DNA from: Tsukamurella asaccharolytica
GTDB taxonomy: Bacteria > Actinomycetota > Actinomycetes > Mycobacteriales > Mycobacteriaceae
Reading direction: 5' to 3'
Assembly: GCF_007858435.1 (NCBI RefSeq)
Contig: NZ_VIGW01000003.1
Location: 248,001-312,000 of the forward strand
DNA: 64,000 nt
Shown here: positions 41,747 through 51,888 of the stretch, piece by piece
Numbering within the stretch: position 1 is the first letter of the stretch
Layout: each line of letters begins with the position of its first letter
Notes under the pieces: generated by a model
Told to the model about the DNA's origin: nothing
Seen by the model: the letters and a program-made list of their open reading frames with translations, nothing else
Databases searched by the model: none
Translations under genes and position numbers: made by a program

Positions 41747-42772
41747 GTGACCGAAGCACCGTTCCCCCACCCTCGCCTGTCCCTGCTCGAGCTCGCACCC
41801 GTCGTCGACGGCGCGTCCTTCGGCGACGCCCTGCGCGACACGATCGCGACGGCGCAGGAGGCCGAACGGCTTGGCTACGAGCGGGTCTGGGTCGCGGAGC
41901 ATCACTCGATGCCCGGCATCGCGAGCTCCGCGCCTGCGGTGCTCATCGGTCGGATCGCCGCGGCGACCGAGAAGATCCGCGTGGGCTCGGGCGGCGTCAT
42001 GCTGCCGAACCACCAGCCGCTCGTCGTGGCCGAGCAGTTCGGCACGCTCGACGCGCTGTTCCCGGACCGCATCGACCTCGGCATCGGCCGCGCCCCGGGA
42101 ACCGACCAGCTCACCGCGCACGCGCTCCGCGGCGGCAAGGTCAGCGAGTCCGTCGACGACTTCCCTCAGGCGCTCGCTCACCTCCGGGCCTTCCTGCGCG
42201 ACGACTTCCCCGCCGACCACCCGTACGCGGCGATCACCGCGACCCCGGGCGTCGGCTCGAACCCGCAGATGTGGTTGCTCGGCTCGTCGACGTTCAGCGC
42301 CAAGCTCGCCGGCCTGCTGGGGCTGCCCTTCGCCTTCGCCCGGCACTTCGCACCGCAGGCCACGCTGCCCGCGCTCGCCGAGTACCGCGAGACCTTCCGC
42401 CCGGGCGACCTCGACGAACCGAACGCGATGCTGACGGTCACCGTCGTGGCGGCGGACACCGATGAGGAGGCGCAGCGCATCGCCGGCCCCGCGAAGGCGT
42501 CGATGTACCGGGTGCGCACCGGCAATCCGGGCCGGATGCTGACCTACGAGCAGGCCGCGGCGCAGCCGCTCACGCCCGAGCAGGAGCACGCGATCGCCCC
42601 GACCACGTCCGCGTGGATCGTCGGCTCGCAGGCGACGGTCCGCGACGAGCTGCGCGAACTGCTCACCCGCACCCAGCCGCAGGAGCTGATGATCTCCGGC
42701 ATGATCCCCGGCCTCGCTGAGCGCAAGCACAGCCTCGAGCTGATCAGGGGCGCCGTCGATCAGCTCGGGTAG
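41747..42772 (+). CDS. LLM-class flavin-dependent oxidoreductase (group 1)
   Basis: A 341-residue luciferase-like enzyme of the bacterial YhbW-type 'group 1' class, presumably FMN-linked. [53 protein letters not shown] is typical, as are [41 protein letters not shown] and [30 protein letters not shown] 41747 is preferred because the in-frame ATG at 41714 is inside a terminator loop; there is no ribosome site, so the message could be leaderless. Substrate unknown. Confidence 0.88.
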   Translation: MTEAPFPHPRLSLLELAPVVDGASFGDALRDTIATAQEAERLGYERVWVAEHHSMPGIASSAPAVLIGRIAAATEKIRVGSGGVMLPNHQPLVVAEQFGTLDALFPDRIDLGIGRAPGTDQLTAHALRGGKVSESVDDFPQALAHLRAFLRDDFPADHPYAAITATPGVGSNPQMWLLGSSTFSAKLAGLLGLPFAFARHFAPQATLPALAEYRETFRPGDLDEPNAMLTVTVVAADTDEEAQRIAGPAKASMYRVRTGNPGRMLTYEQAAAQPLTPEQEHAIAPTTSAWIVGSQATVRDELRELLTRTQPQELMISGMIPGLAERKHSLELIRGAVDQLG

Positions 42773-42775
42773 GGG

Positions 42776-42997
42776 CTACGCCGTGACGTCGCCGTTGAAG
42801 AGCACGCGAGTGGCCCGCGCGGACGCGTAGGGCGGCTCCTGCAGATCCACCGAGACGGCGACCCGCGGGTCCTTCGCCAGCAGCCGCCCCTTCGGGGTGT
42901 CCCGGCCGGTGGCGAAGACGAGGGCATACGTCTCCACCTGGATCTCCACCCGTCGGTCGATCCGCCGCACGCCGGGCGGCGGGAGAGTGATCGGCAT
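42776..42997 (-). pseudogene. remnant of a PPOX-class F420-dependent oxidoreductase
   Basis: A minus-strand frame of about 75 codons carries a clear piece of a pyridoxamine-oxidase-like (PPOX) enzyme: ALVFATGRDTPKGRLLAKD, followed by PRVAVSVDLQEPPYASA. That is the flavin/F420-binding beta-barrel core found near the middle of PPOX proteins. It has no N-terminal strand, stops after GDVTA where a full protein would continue for 60 or more residues, and its upstream end runs into the start of the divergent membrane protein gene. It is probably a decayed gene. A short genuine protein cannot be excluded. Confidence 0.5.
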
Positions 42998-43496
42998 GAC
43001 CACAGCAGCCACCGCCGCCATCGCCCTCCTCACCCTCGGTTGGATCTTCTACCGCCAGCGCCAGGTCCGTCCGCTGAAGGACAGGACCGCCCGCATCGCC
43101 CTCGTGCTCGCCGCCATCGGACTGGTCCAGGCGGTGCAGTACGTCTCGTCCGGCGGGGCGGTGGGCGCCGGGCAGGTGGTCGCCGTCATCCTGGGCCTCG
43201 TCATCGCCGTCGCCCTCGCCTACCCGCGGGCGCTGACCACGAAGGTCTTCCCCGGACCCGACGGTGCCTACCTGCGCCAGGGCACCGCGGCCACCATCGG
43301 CCTGTGGATCGTGGCGATCGTCCTCCACGTCGCGGTGGACATCGCCGTTCCCGTCGCGATGGGCGACCACACCGGCCGCGGCTTCACCGGCGTCACGACG
43401 ATGCTCTTCCTCGGCATCACCCTCTACGCCCAGAACTGGTTCCTCCAGCAGCGCGCCGCCGCGCACCGCGCGCAGCAGGAGGTCACGGTCGCCTGA
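42996..43496 (+). CDS. small multi-spanning membrane protein
   Basis: A 166-residue integral membrane protein with about five hydrophobic segments (residues about 3-20, 30-50, 57-76, 97-119 and 128-147) separated by basic loops (YRQRQVRPLKDRTAR). It has a short charged C-terminus. GGGAGAG upstream of ATG 42996 supports the start. I do not recognise the family; it has no signature of a known transporter or enzyme. It is the last chromosomal-type gene before the defence island, and its composition is high-GC like the rest. Confidence 0.75.
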   Translation: MTTAATAAIALLTLGWIFYRQRQVRPLKDRTARIALVLAAIGLVQAVQYVSSGGAVGAGQVVAVILGLVIAVALAYPRALTTKVFPGPDGAYLRQGTAATIGLWIVAIVLHVAVDIAVPVAMGDHTGRGFTGVTTMLFLGITLYAQNWFLQQRAAAHRAQQEVTVA

Positions 43497-43591
43497 TCAG
43501 GCACGTCCGCCACGCTCGACGGTCCGCGGCCCCCTCCCCTCGGCCGGGCACCGTGGTTGTGTGCGCGGCCGACCTAACAGAACCAGAAATC

Positions 43592-46500
43592 TCATAGCAC
43601 GGCATCCTCGGACGTCAGAGCATCGACCACCTGCGCGACGCCCACCCGCTGACCGTCGAATACCGAGAATCCAGACGACTCCAGCGCGCAATCCCGGTCC
43701 GGATCCCTCCCGTCTACTATGACTACCCTCGAACTGTGCCACACGGCATCGACGGGCCAACGATCAGTGGTGACCTCCACGCCGAAGTCGGGCTTGTCGA
43801 CGCCAGCCTGTGCGAGTTTCCGCATCAGTGCCCGAAGTGTCGCCGAGACTCCGATCAGTTGGTCGTCCCATTCAGCAGCCTTCACCCCTCCGCCGTTGAC
43901 CAACCGGAGCGACGCAAAGACTGCAAGTGCTGCGCGCCTGGTCAACCGGTCGTGGAAACGAGCGTTCCGGTAACTGCGTAAGCAGCCGTAGCATGACGTC
44001 TCCTCGCCGCACTCGCAGTCTTCAACACGTTGCAGGGACGCCTCCAGAACTGAAGCAAGGTTCTCCGCGATTCGCTTCGAGGCGCCTGCGCCTCCGGGCA
44101 CGGTGTCGAACAGGACGATGCTGCGCTGTCCCTCGGCGCTCCACGACAGAGTTCCGTCGATGTCGTCTCGACTGATTTCGAGACGCTCCGACGCGCCTTC
44201 GAGCAACGCGTACAGAACAGACAGCCAACGCTCCTCCGCATCCCGGTCGTAGGCAAAATCCTGGAAGGTGAATTCAGCGACGTCTGTCTCGTATCGATGC
44301 GCAAGGCTGACGACGCGACAACTTCGGGCGCACGCCGCGCCGGTCACCGGATGATGGTGGCTCCCCGCCCTTCCCGGTCCCGTGATGGGTTCCGCCCATC
44401 CGCACGTGTCGCAGAGACGGTAGCCAGCCCCACCCCCGTCGGAGATGGCGACCAGCCGTGCTCCCGTTCCCGCTCGCGCGGTAACCTGCAATACACCCTC
44501 GGACTTCCACATGAACTCGCGCGTCTCCTCCCCCAGATTCTCGACGTAGCTGCCTCCGTGCCAACGCCTTTCGGGCGGCGCGACACCTACATCGGCTGCC
44601 CGCCGATCGGCGGTGAAACCGAACTCGGGAACGACCATGAACCGCACGTGCTCGAACGTCTCGCCGCATCCGATGCAGATCGTCCCCGGCTCAAGAACGT
44701 GCCCCGATTCGAACCTGCCGCAAGCGCGGCAGACCTGGTACTGGCGGGTTTCCAGTTCCTGCTTCGGAATCTTCCGCAATCCTCTCGACGTCCACACCTT
44801 GCCCCCCGCTACAACCTCGTTGCCCGGGGCGTAATCGTAGATCGCCTGCGTCAGATCTCTCTGCAACTCAAGTCGACCTCCGACCGGATCGGAGCAGTGA
44901 TCGGTGCGCAGCTCGACCGTATCAACGGGAAACCCGTACTTCGGAAGGACGTTGTGATTTGCCAGGTAACCGAGAAGGGGCCGTCGCTCGATGGTGCGCT
45001 GCGTCTTCTGAAGCGCGCTCGCAAGTGGGTACTTCTTCTCCTGGATGGCTTCATCGATGAGGCCGGCGATCGTGCCGAGGTCGTGTTCGATCTCGGCACG
45101 CGCACGATTCAGCCGCTCCGCAAGTTCCGCGACCCAGGCCCCGTCGTCGATACCGACCGCTGAGTGCAGGGCCAACGGCAGAACCGACCGAAGGGCGTCC
45201 TCGATAGTGGCGGGCACGGGGGTGAGGAAGGGGACGACTCCGTCGACCGGCGCCGCTCTACCGTCATCTGCCGTGAAAAAATCGCTGGCATGGCTCCAGT
45301 ACTCACCAGACCGATCGAAGCGAGCCCGGAAGTAGGCTGCGAGGGCAACCGAATGTGCGTGTCGTCGCGCAATTCGCTCGTTCTCGATCGGCACCCACGG
45401 AACGCGCATCTGGCCAGCGATCATCGACACTGGATTCTGGAACTTCGAAATGTCGTGCGAGTTCCTTGTGGCGTAGGTCATCACTAGTGCCGCAGCCGAC
45501 GCACGTCGCCCCGCCCGGCCTGCACGCTGCACGTAGTTCGCCGTTTTTGGAGGCATATTCCGCAAGACCACCGATTGGAGAGCACCGACATCAACACCTA
45601 GCTCAAAGGTCGTTGAACAGGAGAGCACGTTCACTTTGCCATCAATGAACTCGCGCTGAATGAGAGCAGCAGTCTGCGAGTCCCACTGGGCAGTGTGCTC
45701 GCGTGCAGACAGCGGCGCGGGGACCGCAGTCTCGTACAACGTTCGATAGTGGTTGGTATCCGCCACGCCCGAGGGCACCCGATGGGGCGTCAAGGCACCG
45801 CCGCACGTGCCTGCGGGACACACTGCATGTACTGAGAAGGCCCACAGTCGCTGACAAGTCGAGCACCGAAACCACGACGACGATCTACCACTGCGAAGCA
45901 CTAACTTCCTCTGGCACACCTGGTGGACGTCATCGGCGCCCTTCACTGTCGTCTCTACGATGAAACCCGCGCTCCGGAGGTAATCCCAGCATGCTCCAAG
46001 AACCGTGTCAGGATCCACCTTTGCTCCGGTCGCCGCGAGGACTCTTTCAACGAACCGCCGTCGATTGTTGGTCGATCCGCCGCTCGGGCACCAACTGATG
46101 ATCTTCTTCGCTCTATGTGATCCTACCTTCCGGATAGAAATCTTGGCGTTGCGCGGGGCGAACCGCTCTGCACCGACGTCAACATCGTCGAGGAGATCGA
46201 TAGCACCTTGCGTCCGTACCGACTTCAGGAGGACATCGAACAGACTCCACGTCTCGTCCTCGGAGAGGCCAAGCTGTCGGAACCCTGCCGGCAGTGGCGG
46301 AGTATCAGTTCGCCTCACCGCCACACGGAGGAGCCCGAGACCCTCCATCGACTGCTGGTGATCGAGCGTCATCAGCTCACCCATCACCCATTCGTTGGCT
46401 GACCTCGTCCGCACCACGATGCCGTCTGACTCTTCGAAATGCCCCGCAGCTGTGGCCACCTTCTTCGCGAGCATCGCGAGATCCTCTGCCGTCAGGTCGT

Positions 46501-48520
46501 CATCGGCATAAGCCTTGTCCTGTAATGCTCGGGTAAGATAACCCCGCTCCAAGATTCGCTCGTACGTCCGTTTCAGGTACGGCGCTGCGTACGCTGCCGC
46601 CTGACGGGAATCGGAGAACATGAGGAGCTTGCGGCCTTCACCAACGAGTCCGGAGGTGACGTCGTCAGCAGGTGGAAGATTCTGGTACAACGCGGTCGCG
46701 AGCACTGCGGGCGCAGCGTTCGTGTCTGTGCGTAGACGCCGGATCACCTGCCTCGCACGGGTGCCACACTCCGTACAGGTATCCATCACGCGCGAAGTCG
46801 CCTTGTGCTCTCTGGTGTGGATCATGTCGCCTCCGGGACATGCGGAATTTCCGCAGGGAGTTCCTTGAGAGTTCGCGAGAAATCCGCATCCAGAGCACAA
46901 CCCCCGAAGCACCTGATTCCGAGGCACCGGATCCCCCAGGACCTCTTCGTCCTCGTCCTCGGCCGGGTCACGATTGTCGGACCCGGTCAGAACAAGCCAT
47001 TTCACCGGCCCATCCCTCTTAACCGTGGGAACGAAGAACGTTCCCTGCTCGGTCGACTGGGTGTCGCCTGAAAGGTGAACCGCGCCACAGCGAGTGCATG
47101 TTCCGAACTCGAACATCGCGCGGCCGGACTCAGGGTCTCGTTCGTGGCGGGCGAGTAGAACATGCGGCCCGGTGTCACGGAACGCCACGAACGCTCCTTC
47201 CGTCGCCCGAACGAAGAAGTGGTACCGCGCCGAGAGGACAGGGTTCCCAGCGTCATCAGTCACGGCACTGCCCAACGCAACGAGATTCTCCAGCTTGCCC
47301 GCAACATCAGGACCTTCCGGAAAGACCGCCCCCGCGAGATCTTGGACGTCCTTAGGACCGTTCGGCAGCAGAGCCTTGAGTTCAACGATGTGCTTCTCGG
47401 CGGAGAGCGCATCCGCCTCGTTTCCGTCAGGGCTGCGCTCGGCGAGCTGAGCGCGATCTGCGTCAGATTGAGTCCAGGCGTCGAGCTGGCTTCCAGACAT
47501 CTCCCAGGTTGCACGATCGGGTGTACGAGCACGCGTCGCGTAAATGACGTCCTGTCTCGCGGTGTCGCCCTCTGAGAACTCGAAGTCGACCGCGAACAGA
47601 TTTCGAGCGAACGAGGCCGTCTCCTCCGGAGTTCCGTCGAGAGAGGCCGATGTTGCAATGCACTGCAAAGACGCGGTCGGAGCCACGCGCTGCCGGAGTC
47701 GTCGAAGCAGCAGCGCAACCTCACTTCCTTGCGCACCATCGTAAACGTGAGCCTCGTCCAGAGCGAGGATCTTCCACGTCCCACGATGAGGACCATCAAA
47801 CAGATCGATATCCTTAGGACGGAGCAAAAGATACTCCAGCATGGCATAATTGGTCAACAAGATGTGCGGCGGATTCGCTCGCATCTCCGCCCGGCTGATC
47901 ATTTCGTTCGGAAGCCTATCCGCCTCCTTATAACTCGCCCGCCACGACTTAAGTGCGTCAACTTCACTCTCTTTTGTCTCACCCGTGTAACGACCGAAGG
48001 TAATATCGGGCGAGTGCGCAAGAATCGCACGGAGCCTGCCCAGCTGATCGTTGGCGAGGGCGTTCATCGGGTACAGGAGTAGGGCCCGGACGCCCGGGCC
48101 AAGTCTGCCCGAAGCTCGCTCTGCAACGAGATGATTGAGAATCGGGATGATGAAGCTTTCGGTCTTCCCTGAGCCAGTTCCGGTACTGACAACAAGGTTT
48201 CTCCCCGCGACGGCCTTGCGGATAGCTTGCTCCTGGTGAACGAACAGTGGGCGGGATAGCGGCAGTGCATCTCCGCCCACATAACCGAATTCGGAGTGGA
48301 GAACTCCCTCAGTCATGAGGTCACTCAGCGACGAACCGGGCGCGTAGGGTGGCGTTAGCTCTAGGAGCGGACCTCGAGTCAGGTGCCTCGCGCCATCAAC
48401 CGCAGCGTCGAAGGCCGCCGCGATCGCGGGATCACGCGGCGCGAGCATCGTCTTCAAGTATCGCCTGTAGGTGGCCTCAATTTGTCTGGTGGTCTTCAGA
48501 GGGTCCAGTCGATTATTCAT
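43592..48520 (-). CDS. druE: Druantia-type DruE-like DEAH helicase with DUF1998 C-terminus
   Basis: A 1642-residue superfamily 2 helicase of the MrfA/Hrq1/DruE type. Walker A is GTGSGKT (residues 114-120), LLLYPMNALANDQ is motif Ia, and the DEAH box is at 255-258 (LALDEAHVYDGAQGSEVALL). A very long cysteine-rich insertion before motif IV carries several CxxC pairs (CTRCGAVH, CSGCGF, CTECGTR, CSTCQRL). Motifs V-VI are FELGVDVGALQSV and YVQRAGRAGRR. After another CxxC pair (VCRACGR, CIGCGE), the C-terminus has VPGGAGASKRIAENL and a four-Cys DCECGEETSCYGCLRSYRN, the DUF1998 pattern. It overlaps the upstream DruH-like gene (ATGA). Together with that partner it matches Druantia type III. GC is visibly lower than the core genes (30 of 60 bases in 47821-47880), a sign of transfer. 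Confidence 0.75.
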   Translation of the reverse strand: MNNRLDPLKTTRQIEATYRRYLKTMLAPRDPAIAAAFDAAVDGARHLTRGPLLELTPPYAPGSSLSDLMTEGVLHSEFGYVGGDALPLSRPLFVHQEQAIRKAVAGRNLVVSTGTGSGKTESFIIPILNHLVAERASGRLGPGVRALLLYPMNALANDQLGRLRAILAHSPDITFGRYTGETKESEVDALKSWRASYKEADRLPNEMISRAEMRANPPHILLTNYAMLEYLLLRPKDIDLFDGPHRGTWKILALDEAHVYDGAQGSEVALLLRRLRQRVAPTASLQCIATSASLDGTPEETASFARNLFAVDFEFSEGDTARQDVIYATRARTPDRATWEMSGSQLDAWTQSDADRAQLAERSPDGNEADALSAEKHIVELKALLPNGPKDVQDLAGAVFPEGPDVAGKLENLVALGSAVTDDAGNPVLSARYHFFVRATEGAFVAFRDTGPHVLLARHERDPESGRAMFEFGTCTRCGAVHLSGDTQSTEQGTFFVPTVKRDGPVKWLVLTGSDNRDPAEDEDEEVLGDPVPRNQVLRGLCSGCGFLANSQGTPCGNSACPGGDMIHTREHKATSRVMDTCTECGTRARQVIRRLRTDTNAAPAVLATALYQNLPPADDVTSGLVGEGRKLLMFSDSRQAAAYAAPYLKRTYERILERGYLTRALQDKAYADDDLTAEDLAMLAKKVATAAGHFEESDGIVVRTRSANEWVMGELMTLDHQQSMEGLGLLRVAVRRTDTPPLPAGFRQLGLSEDETWSLFDVLLKSVRTQGAIDLLDDVDVGAERFAPRNAKISIRKVGSHRAKKIISWCPSGGSTNNRRRFVERVLAATGAKVDPDTVLGACWDYLRSAGFIVETTVKGADDVHQVCQRKLVLRSGRSSSWFRCSTCQRLWAFSVHAVCPAGTCGGALTPHRVPSGVADTNHYRTLYETAVPAPLSAREHTAQWDSQTAALIQREFIDGKVNVLSCSTTFELGVDVGALQSVVLRNMPPKTANYVQRAGRAGRRASAAALVMTYATRNSHDISKFQNPVSMIAGQMRVPWVPIENERIARRHAHSVALAAYFRARFDRSGEYWSHASDFFTADDGRAAPVDGVVPFLTPVPATIEDALRSVLPLALHSAVGIDDGAWVAELAERLNRARAEIEHDLGTIAGLIDEAIQEKKYPLASALQKTQRTIERRPLLGYLANHNVLPKYGFPVDTVELRTDHCSDPVGGRLELQRDLTQAIYDYAPGNEVVAGGKVWTSRGLRKIPKQELETRQYQVCRACGRFESGHVLEPGTICIGCGETFEHVRFMVVPEFGFTADRRAADVGVAPPERRWHGGSYVENLGEETREFMWKSEGVLQVTARAGTGARLVAISDGGGAGYRLCDTCGWAEPITGPGRAGSHHHPVTGAACARSCRVVSLAHRYETDVAEFTFQDFAYDRDAEERWLSVLYALLEGASERLEISRDDIDGTLSWSAEGQRSIVLFDTVPGGAGASKRIAENLASVLEASLQRVEDCECGEETSCYGCLRSYRNARFHDRLTRRAALAVFASLRLVNGGGVKAAEWDDQLIGVSATLRALMRKLAQAGVDKPDFGVEVTTDRWPVDAVWHSSRVVIVDGRDPDRDCALESSGFSVFDGQRVGVAQVVDALTSEDAVL

Positions 48521-51500
48521 TCCGCAACTCCGATCAGGTCACCGTGGCGATGATTGAGGACTAGCGCCTCGGCGATCAACAGATCGTTGAGGACCAGTCG
48601 AGGGGCGAGTTCTGCCATGCGCGACCAACAGGCGACAGTCGGCCCCTTCCAGGTGAAGCGCGTCTCTACGTCGTGCGCGGAGAGTCGCGCCAGCAGCGCG
48701 AGTACGAGCGATTGCGACGGCAACGTGAGCCATGGCTGTTTTTCGAGATCAAGGCCGTCAAGTTTGGCCATACGTTCTGAGGACACTGCTGCGAGCTTGG
48801 GGGCTGCCCTTCTGAGTCTGACCGACCCGAGCATCACCTGTTTGGCGAACTCCTCCACCTCAGATGCAGCCCTCCCCCACGCGTACCGCGACGCGAACGC
48901 CTCCTGGAGAGCGACCGATCTGCCCGTCGAGCTCAAAAGAGCGCCGGGAACCAACCCGAGCCCCTCGACGATCTCCTCAATCTGGGCCTTCGGCATCGTG
49001 TCGAGCTTGACGTACACCTGGTCGAACGTCGCGTCCATGATCTCGCTCGTCGGGCCGCCACGTAAGGTGCGACAGAGTTCCCGGCCGCCTTTGTCCTGGA
49101 GATATCGAATTGATTCCGCACGCTGGCGCCCCGAGGCGTCGTCACCGTTCACGAGCAGCGGAAGGCGAGCCGACTCGATCATGCAGCCGACCCAAGGGTT
49201 GTTGTGTACAGGACCGCCCGCCGGGCCCGGATCGAAGCTGCGCCGAACCACGCCAGTGCGGATCGCGAGCGCTGCCAGAATGCCCCGAGGAAGCCCCGAG
49301 TTACCCAGCGCCTCAAGCGCTTGGAGCGGCTCTCGACTCAACCGTGCGGTCAACTCTCGATCGACCCTCAGCGCACTCTGCCCGTGCAAGTCCATTAGAT
49401 GCGCCAAAGACGCCCACACGTCCTGAAACCCGAGGTTCTCAGGGAACGCACCTGGTTCTCCTGCAAGGAGTCGCGCCAGTTCGTTTCGCGTGGGATCCGA
49501 GTCAGTGATCCAACCGGGCTGGTTCACGCGAGTGACAGCCGACTTGGGCCGCGCGGGCGGCGCGACCGACGCCCATGGATCGTCGAGGTACACCGTGACG
49601 AGAAGGGGTCCCCCCTTGATCAGCGCCGGAGGCAGCGTCGCGGCGGCGCCCCGAATGGACAACTTTTCTGCTGGTCTCCACGGGGCCGTCTCAGCCCAAA
49701 CGAACGCTGCCAGGTCCTCGCCCTCCGCAACACCATCCAGGACAAGACTTTCACCCACCAGGTCAATCCTATCGAACAGGCGTGCGGCCCGGAATCTCGC
49801 GATAGTGACTCGGATTTCGCGACTCTGGTGCACAATCTGTGCCACGAGGGAGCAATCGCCCGCGTTCTTCACTACATCGTGAATCTCGCGAGTACTGATC
49901 GAGTGTACGAAACCCGAAACCGTGGGGTCTACGGTCTTAATCACAACGCCGCGTGAACTCAGGACCACAATACGAACTTCCGCATGACCCGGCACTCTGA
50001 CAGCAAACACTCGGTTCTCGGCGAGTTCCTTGGGGTCGACGTGTTCGACTGAGGTCCGCCAGGGAGCGTGGCCGGCCGCCATGCTGTAGCGGACTTCGAC
50101 CCGAGGCGGGCGCACTACCAGTCGACAACCGAGATCCGCGCTGTGAATCGAAATAGCTCGTTCCACGTCGCGTGCGGCGAACTGGATCTCACGTGTGTCC
50201 ACACGGAGTTCCTCCCCCGGTTCAATGACCGCGGTCACCGGAGCAACCCCGTCCGCCACCGGAAACCTAATCGGCCGGCTAAGAGTGACACTCAACCCCT
50301 CGGCGAGGAAAACCAATAGGCGGGCATTCGATCCGAGTGGACCTGTCACTGAAATCTCGAACATGCCCAAGAGACCGGCTTTTAGCCCTTCGAACGGATC
50401 GACAGTGATCTCCGCGCCGCCAGTGTCCCAGGCGCGTTCCACCAGGTAGCCCACCTCGCCCGCACGCCGGGTGCGGATGTGCCAGACGGCTGGGCCCTCG
50501 CCCGCCGGGAGAATCACTGCGGGTCGTTGCGAATACACCGGATACTCCTGCACCGTCGTCGTTCCTTCGATCTGTGCAGGAAGCGAGAAGGCTGCACTTG
50601 CGGCGCTCTTGAATTCCCGCAACGGCCCACGAGCAGCGTCCGATCGGACATAGAACCCACTGACCCCAGTCGGATCGACATCGACCGCCCGCCAGCCGGG
50701 CCATCCGGCGACCGCGCCGATGAGGCCAACTGGTAGCTCTTTGCCTTCCCGATCAAAGAGTTTCGCGGACTGAGCCAAGAGAGCGATCAGCGGTCGCTGC
50801 GGCAAGGTGGTCCCCGCGGGAATGTGGCGGCCGTCCTGACCAAACAGCAGCATCGGATCGAGCGCGTCCACCAGGGGGATAGAGGTGTGGATGCTGCTTG
50901 GACGGTGCTGCACCACCACCTCGCGGACTGCGCTCGCTACGGGGAACACCGTCGCAGGATGATCCGTTCCGTCAATACCCCATCCTCTGTCCGCGATCAC
51001 CTCTTTGACCGCTCCATCCAAGGACACCGTCCAAGGCACTTCCGGCCCAGCAGGCGGATAGGGAAGCCTTACCTGCACTTGCGCATCGGACGCCGAGTAG
51101 GCAACCGTTGGACGGCTGCGAATCGCCCCGCGACGCTCGCGTGTGACGGAGAACTCGCCCGTGAGAACATCGATCAGGCTGTGAAGCAGGACCGTAGGCA
51201 ATCCAGTGGTGGCGGTGTCGAGCTGAAGCGATTGCCAATCTTCACGGATGCGCGCAAGCTCGACGAATTCTACGATCCGATTCAAGACATCTATTGCCAG
51301 TTCGCGCCCGTACCGAAGGAAGTTCTGTACAGGAACGTCGAGGGCACTCATCCGATGCGTCTTGCCGGGGGTATTCAGCCATCCGATGACGGACGGACCA
51401 TTCGCGTCACGCCCTGCATCGAGATGCCCGTTAATCACGTCGACTAGATCCACCAGGCAGTAGCGGGGAATTCCGCCGTGCATAGCTACGACCTGCACGT

Positions 51501-51888
51501 ATTGCCCAGCAAGCTCCGGAAACTGACGCAGGCCGAACTTCTTCGTCAGCGGTACGATCTTATGCCTCAGAAACGCCTCCGCGCTCTGGTCGCGTTCCAC
51601 GGCGAGAGCCGCCCAGAATGAGTCCCAGTATCCCCCCTGCTCGTACTCCAACGACGCGTGCCCGACCAGCGTAACGAGCACCGAGGCCGGATACCGCTCG
51701 ACCACCGCAGCCATCGTGGAGCGGGAAAGCAGAGCTCGTTCGATTCTGGCACCGAGCTCTTGCTGGAGCCGGCGTACTGCCCCTTCATCGAGATTTGCCT
51801 CCAGCACAAGCAAACTGCGATCAAGCAGTCGCGCGATCCGATACTCCTCGTCGATCAACCAGCGCTCGTCGGCAGCCGAACCGCCCAT
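48517..51888 (-). CDS. druH: Druantia type III DruH-like protein
   Basis: An 1123-residue soluble protein of no domain I can name. ATG 51888 follows an AGAGGTGG ribosome site; a GTG twelve bases upstream is the alternative. The N-terminal third is helical, with SLEYEQGGYWDSFWAALAVE, and VVAMHGGIPRYCLVDLVDVINGHLD. The middle (about 270-760) is rich in beta strands, like repeated immunoglobulin-like domains (WTVSLDGAVKEVIAD, GMFEISVTGPLGSNARLLVFLAEGL). The C-terminal 350 residues are helical again. It has no helicase, nuclease or membrane motif. Its length, its position directly before a DruE-like helicase and the four-base overlap fit DruH of Druantia type III. This is an assignment by context, not by sequence search. 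Confidence 0.6.
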   Translation of the reverse strand: MGGSAADERWLIDEEYRIARLLDRSLLVLEANLDEGAVRRLQQELGARIERALLSRSTMAAVVERYPASVLVTLVGHASLEYEQGGYWDSFWAALAVERDQSAEAFLRHKIVPLTKKFGLRQFPELAGQYVQVVAMHGGIPRYCLVDLVDVINGHLDAGRDANGPSVIGWLNTPGKTHRMSALDVPVQNFLRYGRELAIDVLNRIVEFVELARIREDWQSLQLDTATTGLPTVLLHSLIDVLTGEFSVTRERRGAIRSRPTVAYSASDAQVQVRLPYPPAGPEVPWTVSLDGAVKEVIADRGWGIDGTDHPATVFPVASAVREVVVQHRPSSIHTSIPLVDALDPMLLFGQDGRHIPAGTTLPQRPLIALLAQSAKLFDREGKELPVGLIGAVAGWPGWRAVDVDPTGVSGFYVRSDAARGPLREFKSAASAAFSLPAQIEGTTTVQEYPVYSQRPAVILPAGEGPAVWHIRTRRAGEVGYLVERAWDTGGAEITVDPFEGLKAGLLGMFEISVTGPLGSNARLLVFLAEGLSVTLSRPIRFPVADGVAPVTAVIEPGEELRVDTREIQFAARDVERAISIHSADLGCRLVVRPPRVEVRYSMAAGHAPWRTSVEHVDPKELAENRVFAVRVPGHAEVRIVVLSSRGVVIKTVDPTVSGFVHSISTREIHDVVKNAGDCSLVAQIVHQSREIRVTIARFRAARLFDRIDLVGESLVLDGVAEGEDLAAFVWAETAPWRPAEKLSIRGAAATLPPALIKGGPLLVTVYLDDPWASVAPPARPKSAVTRVNQPGWITDSDPTRNELARLLAGEPGAFPENLGFQDVWASLAHLMDLHGQSALRVDRELTARLSREPLQALEALGNSGLPRGILAALAIRTGVVRRSFDPGPAGGPVHNNPWVGCMIESARLPLLVNGDDASGRQRAESIRYLQDKGGRELCRTLRGGPTSEIMDATFDQVYVKLDTMPKAQIEEIVEGLGLVPGALLSSTGRSVALQEAFASRYAWGRAASEVEEFAKQVMLGSVRLRRAAPKLAAVSSERMAKLDGLDLEKQPWLTLPSQSLVLALLARLSAHDVETRFTWKGPTVACWSRMAELAPRLVLNDLLIAEALVLNHRHGDLIGVAE

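Noticed and set aside
43497-43591. Attachment site or tRNA end at the left edge of the defence island
   Set aside because: The gap has no tRNA-like 3' end, and no matching direct repeat was found near 64 kb. The right edge of the island is outside the window, so a pair cannot be tested.
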